Source of the DNA: Candidatus Peregrinibacteria bacterium
GTDB taxonomy: Bacteria; Patescibacteriota; Gracilibacteria; UBA1369; LOWO2-01-FULL-3
DNA length: 64,000 nt
Assembly: GCA_030592015.1 (NCBI GenBank)
Contig: JAUUZY010000001.1
Coordinates: forward strand, 62,001 to 126,000
Reading direction: 5' to 3'
Part shown: positions 55,309 through 63,581 of the stretch, piece by piece
Layout: every line of letters begins with the position of its first letter
How positions within the stretch are numbered: the first letter of the stretch is position 1
Notes under the pieces: model-generated
Told to the model about the DNA's origin: nothing
Seen by the model: only the letters and a program-made list of their open reading frames with translations
Databases searched by the model: none
Program-made: the position numbers and the translations under genes

Positions 55309-55334
55309 CAATTATTCTTAAAAGAAAATAAGAC

Positions 55335-55724
55335 CTACGCCAAAAAGTAGAATCCCATATATGAAAGATATCCTCCAAGTACAAGCGCAAGTAACGCACC
55401 AAGCACATAGAAAGAGTCTCCTCCTGCAGACTTCACAAGAGTCTTCATCGCATCAGGTAAAACCACAAAAAAGATTCCTTTCGCTACAGTCAACCAAGCA
55501 ATAATTGTGATTATAACTGTCCAGTCATAACCCCAATCATTGTGGACAAAGACCATAATCAGTCCCATCAAAACAATAAACATTCCAGTCACATACATAA
55601 GAGCAGGATTCTTGAACAGGCCATCAATCAGCTTTTTGATGTTCTTGATATTCACCAAGATTCCCAATGCTGAGATCAGCATCATCATTCCCAGCAATTT
55701 TGCGAGAAAAATAGTTGTTTCCAT
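55335..55724 (-). CDS. Four-helix membrane protein, paralogue B
   Basis: The 129 residues start METTIFLAKLL and contain NDWGYDWTVIITIIAWLTVAKG. They are clearly homologous to the genes at 44844 and 61709. Four helices; the WTVIIT...W.TVAKG segment is shared. The ATG is chosen from the matching start and leader. A TGTGCTATAAA element about 32 bases upstream is a likely extended -10. Function unknown. Confidence 0.78.
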   Translation of the reverse strand: METTIFLAKLLGMMMLISALGILVNIKNIKKLIDGLFKNPALMYVTGMFIVLMGLIMVFVHNDWGYDWTVIITIIAWLTVAKGIFFVVLPDAMKTLVKSAGGDSFYVLGALLALVLGGYLSYMGFYFLA

Positions 55725-55859
55725 ACGAATGAGGTTAAAAAAACATATTTACTAATTTATAGCACAAATCCACAGATATTCACATATTAAAGCCAACAAA
55801 CTTTATTTTTCCCTTAATTTATGCTAAAATACTAAGATATTTATATATGAAGAAACAAC

Positions 55860-56705
55860 ATGCCCAACGACTTTATAGAGACACCTGCACCAATTCCGGA
55901 ATCCAAACCAATTGCTGTATTAAAAGAAGAAGAGCAAGGTAATATTCTAAAGGTTACACGTGAAGAACAATACAAAACAGTAAGCGAATTATTCGAACGT
56001 GCTCAACCAAACTCAATTTACTATAGCCTGCTGGTACTCTCCGTTTTCATAGTTGTCTGTGGACTTTTGCTAAACAACTCCCCAATCGTAATTGGAGGAA
56101 TGTTGGTTACTCCGGTACTTACACCAATACTTGTAATAGCACTGGGCATAACAGTAGGAGAATTGAAATCAATAAAAGCTCCAGGAATATTAATACTAAA
56201 ATCAATCTTAATCACAATATTAGTATCAGGAGCACTAACACTTGCTTTCGGAATTCAAGAAGTACCACAAATATTGGAAAACAGTTTGAGAACTGCACTC
56301 CTATATTTCATAGTAGCATCTACCTCAGGAATGGCTGCAACATTCGCATGGGTAAGAAAACAAGTAGCAGAAATTCTTCCAGGAATATCCATAGCAGTTT
56401 CATTGGTACCACCTTTAAGCTTGATAGGAATAGAAATGGGAGCATTAGACTTTGAAGCGGCACGATTCTATCTATTAATCTTCGTTTTAAACTTTGTAGG
56501 AATACTAATAGGAAGCATAATTGTATTTTCGCTCCTAAGATTCCAGAGAAGTGGATGGGAAGTAAAAAAGAAAGTAAAAGAAGGAGAAGAAATTCAAGCC
56601 TACAAAGAAGCCGAGAAAAAAGCTGAAAAAATAGGAAAAAAGATGGAACAGATCAAAAAGAATATCGAAGAAGTAGAAAAAGTAGAAAAAGAAAAAGGAC
56701 TCTAA
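55860..56705 (+). CDS. DUF389-family membrane protein
   Basis: DUF389 proteins are uncharacterised integral membrane proteins. The family part covers NSIYYSLLVLSVFIVVCGLLLNNSPIVIGGMLVTPVLTPI, with NNSPIVIGGM the hallmark. After several helices and a GISIAVSLVPPLSLIG loop, the protein ends in a charged coiled-coil tail of about 55 residues. An extended -10 (TGCTAAAAT) lies about 28 bases upstream. It overlaps the convergent lipoprotein gene by 4 bp. Role unknown. Confidence 0.9.
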   Translation: MPNDFIETPAPIPESKPIAVLKEEEQGNILKVTREEQYKTVSELFERAQPNSIYYSLLVLSVFIVVCGLLLNNSPIVIGGMLVTPVLTPILVIALGITVGELKSIKAPGILILKSILITILVSGALTLAFGIQEVPQILENSLRTALLYFIVASTSGMAATFAWVRKQVAEILPGISIAVSLVPPLSLIGIEMGALDFEAARFYLLIFVLNFVGILIGSIIVFSLLRFQRSGWEVKKKVKEGEEIQAYKEAEKKAEKIGKKMEQIKKNIEEVEKVEKEKGL

Positions 56706-57892
56706 TAGAAACCAAAACGTTTAGCCTCCGCAATAACCGATGGATTATCAGTTATGTGAGTTTCAATATATCCTTGAGAACTATAAGCCCCAGAATTCTG
56801 AATATATCCCTCATCCCTATAATACAAAGGCGTAGTTATATTATATCCGGGAACGCTATAGCTAGGTGAACTTTGAACATATCCTTCCACATACCCCTCA
56901 TTCCTAGAAGCAGAAGATTCACCAACATATCCTTGCCGCGTATTCACATCGAAGTTCTCCACATATCCTTCATGAACACCAAGATCAAAACTCTCAACAT
57001 AGCCCTGAGTTGAAGAAGATTCAAAGTTTTCAACATAGTTTTGTTCTTCAGAGTAAAAAGCCACTCTAATATACCCATCCTTTCCATGACCTGCACCATC
57101 AAGACTCTCCAAATACCCTTCAATTCGTTCACATTTTTCCTCATCCTTCTCTTCCTCATCCTCTTCATCTACACAATCTCTATAATAATATTCCAAATAC
57201 CCCTCGTCCTCACGACTATCATCAACATACTCTGTGTATCCCTCATCATCACGGTCACCATCGAGATACTCAGTATACCCCTCATCCTCTCGGTCATCAT
57301 CAACATGCTCCACATATCCATCATCACGATGATATCCAAAATTCTCAACATATCCCTGAGTTCTATAATCCAAAGGAAACCTATCAACATAACCTTCCTC
57401 CCCCCTATATTCAGCACCACTCGCCTCAGTATATTCTTCATCAGGAATATCAGTAACTATCTCAACACTTTCGATATATCCAAGCTCCGGAGAATAACGC
57501 ACTCCCATAAATTCTTCATAACTTAGCTCACGCTCCTCTTCATCTTCTTCAAAATTAACAACAAGAAGATCATCTTTTTCCTCAATCGGCTGATAATCAT
57601 AAAGAGTTCCACGACTAATCGGTTTCTCATATTTAGGCTTAGAAATAGGCAGCTCAGCAGATAAAGATCCGGAAACTCTTTCATGATAAACAACATGATC
57701 CTCAGGAAGTCCCCTATAAACTTTCTTCTCCTGAACAACTTCCTCATCCTTATATCGAGAGATTTTTTGCACTTCAATCTCCTCAACTTCAATATCGGAA
57801 GAATCCTCAACAATCGCTTCCTCCTCAAAACATCCAGTCAAAAGAACTGAAGTAAAAAGAAGCAAAACCGCCATAAACAACCTATTTTTCAT
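56702..57892 (-). CDS. Lipoprotein with about 17 GYVE-type repeats
   Basis: A lipobox (LTGC) follows the signal peptide. After an acidic stalk, residues about 135-385 are short repeats of roughly 10-16 residues, each holding (E/Q/D)-GY-(V/T/I/L)-E and a variable acidic or Ser/Thr-rich spacer, for example QGYVENFGYHRDDGYVEHVD. The composition is very acidic, with no Cys except the lipid site and two central residues. Such regular Tyr/Gly repeats could bind metals or coat the surface. The repeat matches no family I know. It overlaps DUF389 by 4 bp, convergently. Confidence 0.8.
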   Translation of the reverse strand: MKNRLFMAVLLLFTSVLLTGCFEEEAIVEDSSDIEVEEIEVQKISRYKDEEVVQEKKVYRGLPEDHVVYHERVSGSLSAELPISKPKYEKPISRGTLYDYQPIEEKDDLLVVNFEEDEEERELSYEEFMGVRYSPELGYIESVEIVTDIPDEEYTEASGAEYRGEEGYVDRFPLDYRTQGYVENFGYHRDDGYVEHVDDDREDEGYTEYLDGDRDDEGYTEYVDDSREDEGYLEYYYRDCVDEEDEEEKDEEKCERIEGYLESLDGAGHGKDGYIRVAFYSEEQNYVENFESSSTQGYVESFDLGVHEGYVENFDVNTRQGYVGESSASRNEGYVEGYVQSSPSYSVPGYNITTPLYYRDEGYIQNSGAYSSQGYIETHITDNPSVIAEAKRFGFY

Positions 57893-57955
57893 GAAAAAAT
57901 TGATAACAAATCAAGAGAGACATTAAACCAATTTTTCGCAAAGATGTCAAGCTTC

Positions 57956-58504
57956 CTACCTCCATTTCACTGAACAGCCCATAGATGGATTCTGTTCCTC
58001 TGCAGGAGACTCCCCCTTAAGTAGAGTAGAAATAGCCCCATCAAGCTCCTCTCTACTAACCTCCCCAGGATTCTGCCAATTATCATCCAATCGTCCATGA
58101 TAAGCCAATTTTCGCTCCTCATTATAAACAAAAATATCCGGCGTACACTGCGCTTTGTATTCTCGAGCAACATCCTGAGATTTATCCTGTAAATAAGGGA
58201 AATTCATTTTATATTCATCATGGTATTCTTTCATCTTTTCCAAACTATCCTCAGGGTAATCCGGATGAAAATTTGGATTTATACCAACAAACTGAACTCC
58301 ACTTGCAGCATATTTTTCCTGCAAACTCACCAATCGATCCCAAATAGCCTGAACATAAGGACAGTGATTGCACATGAATATCAAAACAAAAACTTTCTTC
58401 CCTTCAAAATCAGACAACGAATAAGTTTTATCATCTACCCCCATCAAAGAAAAATCAGAAGCCGGAGTCCCCATTGGGACAGTTATAGACTCAAGTAATG
58501 TCAT
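57956..58504 (-). CDS. Thioredoxin-fold protein (peroxiredoxin-like, CxxC)
   Basis: The 182 residues include the thioredoxin-like core FVLIFMCNHCPYVQAIWDRL, with a CNHC active site, and VQFVGINPNFHPDYPEDS, typical of the PRX_like1/redoxin group. The cis-Pro is in CTPDIFVY. It lacks a signal peptide and ends SMGCSVKWR, another Cys. Members act as thiol peroxidases or reductases in the cytoplasm. Its neighbour glnA is on the same strand upstream, separated by a terminator. Confidence 0.88.
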   Translation of the reverse strand: MTLLESITVPMGTPASDFSLMGVDDKTYSLSDFEGKKVFVLIFMCNHCPYVQAIWDRLVSLQEKYAASGVQFVGINPNFHPDYPEDSLEKMKEYHDEYKMNFPYLQDKSQDVAREYKAQCTPDIFVYNEERKLAYHGRLDDNWQNPGEVSREELDGAISTLLKGESPAEEQNPSMGCSVKWR

Positions 58505-58540
58505 AATGAAAAATTAATAATAACATCTAGCACTATAACA

Positions 58541-58568
58541 GAAAAACGCTGACCATTTTAGATCAGCG
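58541..58568 (-). terminator. Terminator of glnA
   Basis: CGCTGA (58547-58552) pairs with TCAGCG (58563-58568), with one mismatched pair continuing inward, and T5 follows on the minus strand. It starts 38 bp after the glnA stop codon. Confidence 0.72.
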
Positions 58569-58605
58569 CTTTTAGTATTCACCCCCTTCAGTTATACATT
58601 GTTAC

Positions 58606-60138
58606 CTAAAACTCAGACCAAAGCAATTGGTTTGTAACCTCATGATGATACAAAACTTCACCAGCCTTCACTTTATCCCCTAAAGCCCTTGGAGACCTAT
58701 CAGCGACAGACATTTTCAACTCATAATATTTCCTATGATTTGCATCACCCATAATAGTCATCATAAACTCACTTCTCTTAAAATAATTAATAGCAGAATA
58801 AATATCAGAAGATAATTTTTCAACATTCTCACCCGAAATTTTCCCCCTCCATTCTCTCAATTTTTCATCACTCGCATCAAGACCGGACAATCCAGCAGTA
58901 AGCAATGCATAGATATAAAGATATGGACTGGAATCAGGAGCAACAGTTCTCACCTCAATCCTAGCACTACTTTCATTACCAATAGGGATTCTAATCATAG
59001 ATCCCCTATCAACACTAGAACATTTTATCTCATTTGGAGCTTCATAGTGAGGATCCAAACGTCTATAAGAATTAACACTGGAATTTAAGACAAGACACAA
59101 ATCATTAGCATATGCCAGAATTCCCAAGATAAATTTGTGTGCCGTTTCTGATAAAGAATTTACTCCATTTTCTTCATAAAATATATTCTTGTCATTTTCA
59201 GACAAGGAAATGTTTGTATGCATACCACTTCCATTCATTCCCTGCACAGGTTTTGGCAAGAATGATGCAGTACAACCCATTTCACTGGCAATTTGACGAG
59301 CAAGTAGCTTATAGAGAAGAATTTGATCAGCAGCATCCAAAGCACTTGAATACTTGAAATTCAATTCAAATTGAGCAGGAGCAACTTCCGGATGATCCTT
59401 TTCGTTCTCAAAACCAAGAGCACGCTGAGCACCAGCCAATCTATCAATAAAAAGTCGAAGCTCATCCTGCGGCAAACAATTGAAATAACCACTCATAGTA
59501 GCCAATTCAAATCCCTCTTTTTCATCAAATGATTGTTCAGCCTTACGCCCCTTAAAAACAAATCCCTCAATTTCAGTAGCAAGATTCACAGTAATCCCCT
59601 GCTTGTCCTTAAGCTCATGACACAAAGTACTCAAGTGGCCTCTAAAGTCACCAGAATAAACACTCCCATCCTTGTCACAAACGTTTGAAAAAACCATAAC
59701 CTTCCCGGAACCAAATAAGTCTGAAGGAAGCCATCTAAAAGTGGTCCAATCCAAAGAAAGCCTCAAGTCTGACTCATGCTGAGCAGTGAACCCCTTGATA
59801 GAAGATCCATCAAAAGTTAAATTTTCATGAGATGAAACAATATGTTTCTTGTCATAATCAAGTAAATGCAAACGCCCCTCCAAATCTGCAAAACAAACAG
59901 TAATAGCCTTTATTCCATCCTCCTCACCCAAGTAATCTATAAATTTAAACCTCATCTCATCACTGGTTACACCATTCAAGCGCTCTCTCTTAACCTCCAA
60001 ATTCTTCTCCTCAAGCTCAGTATAGGAAAGCTCCAAAAAATCATCAGTCTTCTTGATAAAATCAGCATAGTCTCTCTCCTTCCCCTGAATTGTCTCCCCA
60101 GCCCCAATCTTGCTTACAGTTAATACGTCATCGATCAT
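58606..60138 (-). CDS. glnA: Glutamine synthetase
   Basis: The enzyme makes glutamine from glutamate, ammonia and ATP. Core motifs are GSSIKGF, the metal- and ATP-site segments VAPAQFELNF and GMNGSGMHTNISL, and then SVNSYRRLDPHYEAPN. The protein has 510 residues, with an N-terminal extension of about 70 residues before the usual start. The adenylylation loop with the regulatory Tyr is not obvious. This is one of few biosynthetic genes in the window and may imply nitrogen assimilation or glutamine-dependent synthesis. No glnK or glnR gene is near. Confidence 0.95.
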   Translation of the reverse strand: MIDDVLTVSKIGAGETIQGKERDYADFIKKTDDFLELSYTELEEKNLEVKRERLNGVTSDEMRFKFIDYLGEEDGIKAITVCFADLEGRLHLLDYDKKHIVSSHENLTFDGSSIKGFTAQHESDLRLSLDWTTFRWLPSDLFGSGKVMVFSNVCDKDGSVYSGDFRGHLSTLCHELKDKQGITVNLATEIEGFVFKGRKAEQSFDEKEGFELATMSGYFNCLPQDELRLFIDRLAGAQRALGFENEKDHPEVAPAQFELNFKYSSALDAADQILLYKLLARQIASEMGCTASFLPKPVQGMNGSGMHTNISLSENDKNIFYEENGVNSLSETAHKFILGILAYANDLCLVLNSSVNSYRRLDPHYEAPNEIKCSSVDRGSMIRIPIGNESSARIEVRTVAPDSSPYLYIYALLTAGLSGLDASDEKLREWRGKISGENVEKLSSDIYSAINYFKRSEFMMTIMGDANHRKYYELKMSVADRSPRALGDKVKAGEVLYHHEVTNQLLWSEF

Positions 60139-60222
60139 AAATCTTTGATTAAAAAATAATGACTACAAAGAAATACAGGGCAAAGCATTACAGCACAAGA
60201 GGCAAATACAAGGCAAAAAAGT

Positions 60223-60304
60223 ACTGTCGGAAAAACTATAAACAGCCTCAAGTCTCTAATCTTTGACCCTAAGAAAATGTAAAAAACTCCGACTGTCGGA
60301 AAAA
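60223..60304. repeat. Two copies of ACTGTCGGAAAAA
   Basis: A 13-bp direct repeat lies at 60223-60235 and 60292-60304, 69 bp apart, in the 207-bp gap between glnA and the MgtC-like gene. The second copy is part of the palindrome CCGAC-T-GTCGG (60289-60299). It may be a weak terminator of the MgtC-like gene or a binding site. Little else is visible in the gap. Confidence 0.5.
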
Positions 60305-60345
60305 GTTACAACTGGATTCGAATTGCACTCATCGTGCAAATATTG

Positions 60346-61602
60346 CTAAATAAACAAGAGTGAAACCCCGCCTGCAATTAACATCAAAGTAAAAACAACA
60401 GCTATTCTTATCGCAGCCTTTCTTGCACCAAAAACAAAAAACATTCCTGCCTTTGCGACTGTATTTGTCATCGCAGCAATAGTAATAGCGGTAACAGCAG
60501 ATAGCGTAGAAAGTTCACCCTTTGCCAAGGTCGCTACAGACACTGTAATAGCATCAACATCAAGTAGACCTGAAACAAAACTGGTAATATACAAGCCCTT
60601 ATCACCCATCGTCGCCTGAGCAAATTTAGCAAAAAACAGTATAGATGCAAAAAACATACCAAACTTCAAAGCCGGCCAAAGACTGAAAGGACTTTCAAGT
60701 TTCATAGGTTTATGTTTTACCTTTTTATGCGAACTGCCATCCTTCCCAAGTATAAAATAAAGAATTGCTATAGATCCAACTGCCGCCATTGACAGCATTG
60801 GAAGAAGCAACATCTTAACAAGAACAGGATTCAAAATTGCAACCTCAACTAAAACTCTCACAAACATGGCACTACTGGCAATAACCACAGCCACAACGTA
60901 TGGAGAAATTAAAGATTTGTTTTTCTTGCTCTGCCCAGAAAAGCTCAAAGTTAGAGCCGTACTAGAAATAAGTCCACCAAAAAATCCGGAAAACAAAATT
61001 CCTCTCTTCGCACCAAAAAGTTTTATAGCAATGTAACTTATAAAAGAAATACCAGAAATAAACACCACCATTAGCCAAATAATATATGGATTGAAGAATT
61101 CATAAGGCCCAAAAGCAGTATTCGGTAAAAGTGGCAAAACTATAAAAGCAATCAATACAAATTCAATAGTGGAAAGAATTTCCACATTCTTCACATCCTT
61201 AGCCCAATCATGTAGAGGTCTTTTGAAATGAAGAATGGCAACAGAGATCAAGGCAACCGAAGTAGCCAGAAGATAGTTTTCCATAGCACTCATGATTCCT
61301 ATTATATAAACCATAATTGCAGCAATTTCAGACGTTGCACCAACAACCTTTGATTTCATATTAGTCATCACATAGGAAGCAATCAAAAGCCCCAAGAATC
61401 CTGCAGTGAGTACCGCAAAAATCACAGGTGAATGAAGCGAAAGCATATAAGATAAAGCTCCCAGCAACCCAATCAAAGAAAAGGTTCTAATTCCTCCAAA
61501 GGATTTATATTCATGTAGTTGAGACCTTCTTTCACGCTCCAGCCCAATAAGGCCTGAAAGCACAACCGCTACACCTAATTGTTGAAATATAGAAAGTTCC
61601 AT
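60346..61602 (-). CDS. MgtC/DUF4010 membrane protein
   Basis: The N-terminal MgtC domain shows the signature SGLIGLERERR, and the rest carries ten or so helices of DUF4010 with FGAKRGILFSGFFGGLISSTA and VSGLLDVDAITVSVA. Such proteins occur in the envelope, often linked with magnesium or osmotic homeostasis; the transported substrate is unknown. Start ATG 61602 lies exactly six bases after TGCTATAAT, so the mRNA is predicted leaderless. It is divergent to the paralogue C gene at 61709. Confidence 0.9.
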   Translation of the reverse strand: MELSIFQQLGVAVVLSGLIGLERERRSQLHEYKSFGGIRTFSLIGLLGALSYMLSLHSPVIFAVLTAGFLGLLIASYVMTNMKSKVVGATSEIAAIMVYIIGIMSAMENYLLATSVALISVAILHFKRPLHDWAKDVKNVEILSTIEFVLIAFIVLPLLPNTAFGPYEFFNPYIIWLMVVFISGISFISYIAIKLFGAKRGILFSGFFGGLISSTALTLSFSGQSKKNKSLISPYVVAVVIASSAMFVRVLVEVAILNPVLVKMLLLPMLSMAAVGSIAILYFILGKDGSSHKKVKHKPMKLESPFSLWPALKFGMFFASILFFAKFAQATMGDKGLYITSFVSGLLDVDAITVSVATLAKGELSTLSAVTAITIAAMTNTVAKAGMFFVFGARKAAIRIAVVFTLMLIAGGVSLLFI

Positions 61603-61608
61603 CTGAGT

Positions 61609-61637
61609 ATTATAGCATTTTTAAGCAATTTACTCAA
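61609..61637 (-). promoter_or_regulatory. Leaderless promoter of the MgtC/DUF4010 gene
   Basis: TTGAGT (61632-61637), 17 bp, TATAAT (61609-61614) with TG extension, on the minus strand. Only six bases remain before the ATG, so transcription should start on the A of the start codon. Confidence 0.82.
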
Positions 61638-61708
61638 TGTTTCCAAAAAAGTGGTAAATTCAGAAGCCCTGCTATATACTTTCTTAATGACGATTAACCC
61701 AATTTCCC

Positions 61709-62122
61709 ATGTTTACACCACAACTATTATTGATAGCTATGGCCGTCCTAATGCTAACAATGTACTTACCGGCTATTGTATGTCCAAAAAAATTCCGCAA
61801 AGAATTAATAAACATGCTAGCAGATAGAAACAGAACAAGACTAGCAGGATTCATCTACATGCTTATATCCCTGTTTTTCCTCTCAGTTTACTGGAAAATA
61901 GACAAAAGCTGGATGACACTTGTATCAGTAATAGGATGGGGAACACTGCTAGAAGGAGTATTCTTAGTTTGGTTTCCAGAAAAAACAAAAAACCTTACAA
62001 AGAAGTTCTTCAGCTCTGACCAAAGCACCATCATATTAGCTGTAATAGCCATTATATTCGCAATAGCATTGCTATATATAACAATAAACCTATTTCAAAT
62101 AGGAGAACTAATAAGCGGCTAA
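61709..62122 (+). CDS. Four-helix membrane protein, paralogue C
   Basis: The 137 residues carry four helices and KSWMTLVSVIGWGTLLEGVFLVWFPE, the same layout as the genes at 44844 and 55335 but more divergent. Conserved are the W-T/M-x2-x-I-x-W-G/x-x2-x-G core and the hydrophobic C-terminus. It abuts the bL28 gene, convergent and with no gap. Function unknown. Confidence 0.7.
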   Translation: MFTPQLLLIAMAVLMLTMYLPAIVCPKKFRKELINMLADRNRTRLAGFIYMLISLFFLSVYWKIDKSWMTLVSVIGWGTLLEGVFLVWFPEKTKNLTKKFFSSDQSTIILAVIAIIFAIALLYITINLFQIGELISG

Positions 62123-62317
62123 TTATCTAGCATTCTTAGTTAAAGTACGTAAAGCGGAAGCAGAAATCTTCATCTTTACCATTCTGCCAGTCTTAGGGTC
62201 TAGAACCCTCTTCACAAACAAGTTTGGCCGAAAAGTACGTTTTCGTGCATTACATGCGTGACTTCGGTTATTCCCAGCAGATGTTTTCTTACCTGTAATT
62301 TGACAAACTCTAGCCAT
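62123..62317 (-). CDS. rpmB: 50S ribosomal protein L28 (bL28)
   Basis: This basic 64-residue ribosomal protein has the family start ARVCQITGKKTSAGNNRSHA and the end ISASALRTLTKNAR. The Cys near the start belongs to the usual zinc-less variant or partial zinc ribbon. Upstream lies TGCTAGAAT, an extended -10 about 27 bases before the ATG. The identity is secure. Confidence 0.97.
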   Translation of the reverse strand: MARVCQITGKKTSAGNNRSHACNARKRTFRPNLFVKRVLDPKTGRMVKMKISASALRTLTKNAR

Positions 62318-62407
62318 ATCAATTTAGTGAAAAAAGCAGAGCTATTCTAGCAAGTTAAAAAGAAAAAGCAACATATTTTCAAAAAGAAGGACCTATAAGT
62401 CACCACA

Positions 62408-62436
62408 TTGCAAAAGCATCAAAACTATGGTATAAT
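62408..62436 (+). promoter_or_regulatory. Sigma-70 promoter of the gene at 62463
   Basis: TTGCAA (62408-62413), 17 bp, TATAAT (62431-62436) with a TG before. The predicted start (about 62443) rules out the upstream in-frame TTG and supports ATG 62463. Confidence 0.85.
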
Positions 62437-62462
62437 TGAGGGAGTACTTAAGAAAAACAAAA

Positions 62463-63113
62463 ATGAATCACCAATTTATTTACAAATTCGTCAGCCCTGA
62501 AGCAATGAAAATTACGGCTGAAGCACCCAAGAAAACCCACGAGACAAGCCGTGATAGAGTTAAAAAAATTAACAATTACCTTCGAAAGAAGCTTGGAAAG
62601 GAAATCAAAAAAGGAGAGTCATATACAAAGACTCCCCGTCTTCAAGCTGAATACCTAGAGGATATTGCAGAAAAACAAAGGAAAAATCTAACAGACAAGG
62701 AAAAGGGCGTACTAGACAACATAAAATTGTACAATAAAGAAAGCTCTTGGGAATTTAAATATTCAAACAACACACTGTGGGACACACTTACTACCGCATA
62801 CAAAAAATTAGGAATAAAAAACAAGGCACTTAGAGGAAAATTAACAAATAGTACTTTAGCAGAAATCGCTAACGGAAATGGAATAAAATTAATCAGCGAT
62901 AAAGCAAAAGAAAAAGTAAAGACTGAAGACGGATATCACAATATATGGAAAATGCCACTTGCAAAACTTGGAATAGCAAAATTTAAGTACAACTCAGAGA
63001 AAGGAAATTTGGTAGCCATAGACAAAAAGAACAATGAAATACTTTCATTTGACACTTTTGTACAGCCGGTAATGTTTCATTACCAATTTGAAGAAGAAGA
63101 ATCTACAGTCTAA
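62463..63113 (+). CDS. Hypothetical basic protein
   Basis: The 216 residues are Lys-rich in the first half (RDRVKKINNYLRKKLGKEIKK), then mixed helix/strand (YNKESSWEFKYSNNTLWDTLTTAYKKLG), and end in an acidic tail (EEEESTV). No signal, membrane or enzyme motif is visible, and no family is recognised. Start ATG 62463 is fixed by a strong promoter. It converges on the next membrane gene, with a 4-bp overlap. Confidence 0.7.
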   Translation: MNHQFIYKFVSPEAMKITAEAPKKTHETSRDRVKKINNYLRKKLGKEIKKGESYTKTPRLQAEYLEDIAEKQRKNLTDKEKGVLDNIKLYNKESSWEFKYSNNTLWDTLTTAYKKLGIKNKALRGKLTNSTLAEIANGNGIKLISDKAKEKVKTEDGYHNIWKMPLAKLGIAKFKYNSEKGNLVAIDKKNNEILSFDTFVQPVMFHYQFEEEESTV

Positions 63114-63538
63114 GATTCTCTCTTTCGATGAAAGAACTTAATTGGCATAGTCGCAATGAAAGCTTCGACGACGCCATCTAAAGTCACAAGGATAAGAAGC
63201 CCCTCATGCGACCCCATAAGAAAAATGTCGATTACTGAGAATGCCAGTAGGGCAAAAATCCCATACAGAATAAAGAAAACTATCCCTTTAAACTCATGAA
63301 GCCCTTTTTCATCGCTGATACTTTCGTATGCAACAGAAAACAAAAACATCAAAATCATACCAACCAAAAAATTCTTCAAAAAAATTAAAAAATAAATATT
63401 CAAAGTTCCAAAGCCAAAAACGCTAATATCCACAGGGATATCCGGGAAAAAATCAAAAAGCCAAAAGACAAAGCTATTATAAGCAAGCGACATAAGACCA
63501 ATCAAAAGACCTACGATTAAATACCTACCAATTCTCAT
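63110..63538 (-). CDS. Four-helix integral membrane protein, unrelated to the other three
   Basis: The 142 residues hold four helices (YLIVGLLIGLMSLAY; YFLIFLKNFLVGMILMFLFSV; VFFILYGIFALLAFSVIDIF; LLILVTLDGVVEAFIA). A short basic tail follows. No family assignment; topology alone suggests a small carrier or scaffold. It shares its 3' overlap with the gene at 62463, and is divergent from the AspA-like gene. Confidence 0.72.
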   Translation of the reverse strand: MRIGRYLIVGLLIGLMSLAYNSFVFWLFDFFPDIPVDISVFGFGTLNIYFLIFLKNFLVGMILMFLFSVAYESISDEKGLHEFKGIVFFILYGIFALLAFSVIDIFLMGSHEGLLILVTLDGVVEAFIATMPIKFFHRKRES

Positions 63539-63581
63539 ATAAAAAACTTAATATATAAGCAATATATTTTCAACAAATAAA

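Noticed and set aside
56702-57892. CRISPR-like array in the GYVE repeat gene
   Set aside because: The repeats are short, in frame, variable in sequence and coding; there is no constant-repeat/spacer structure.
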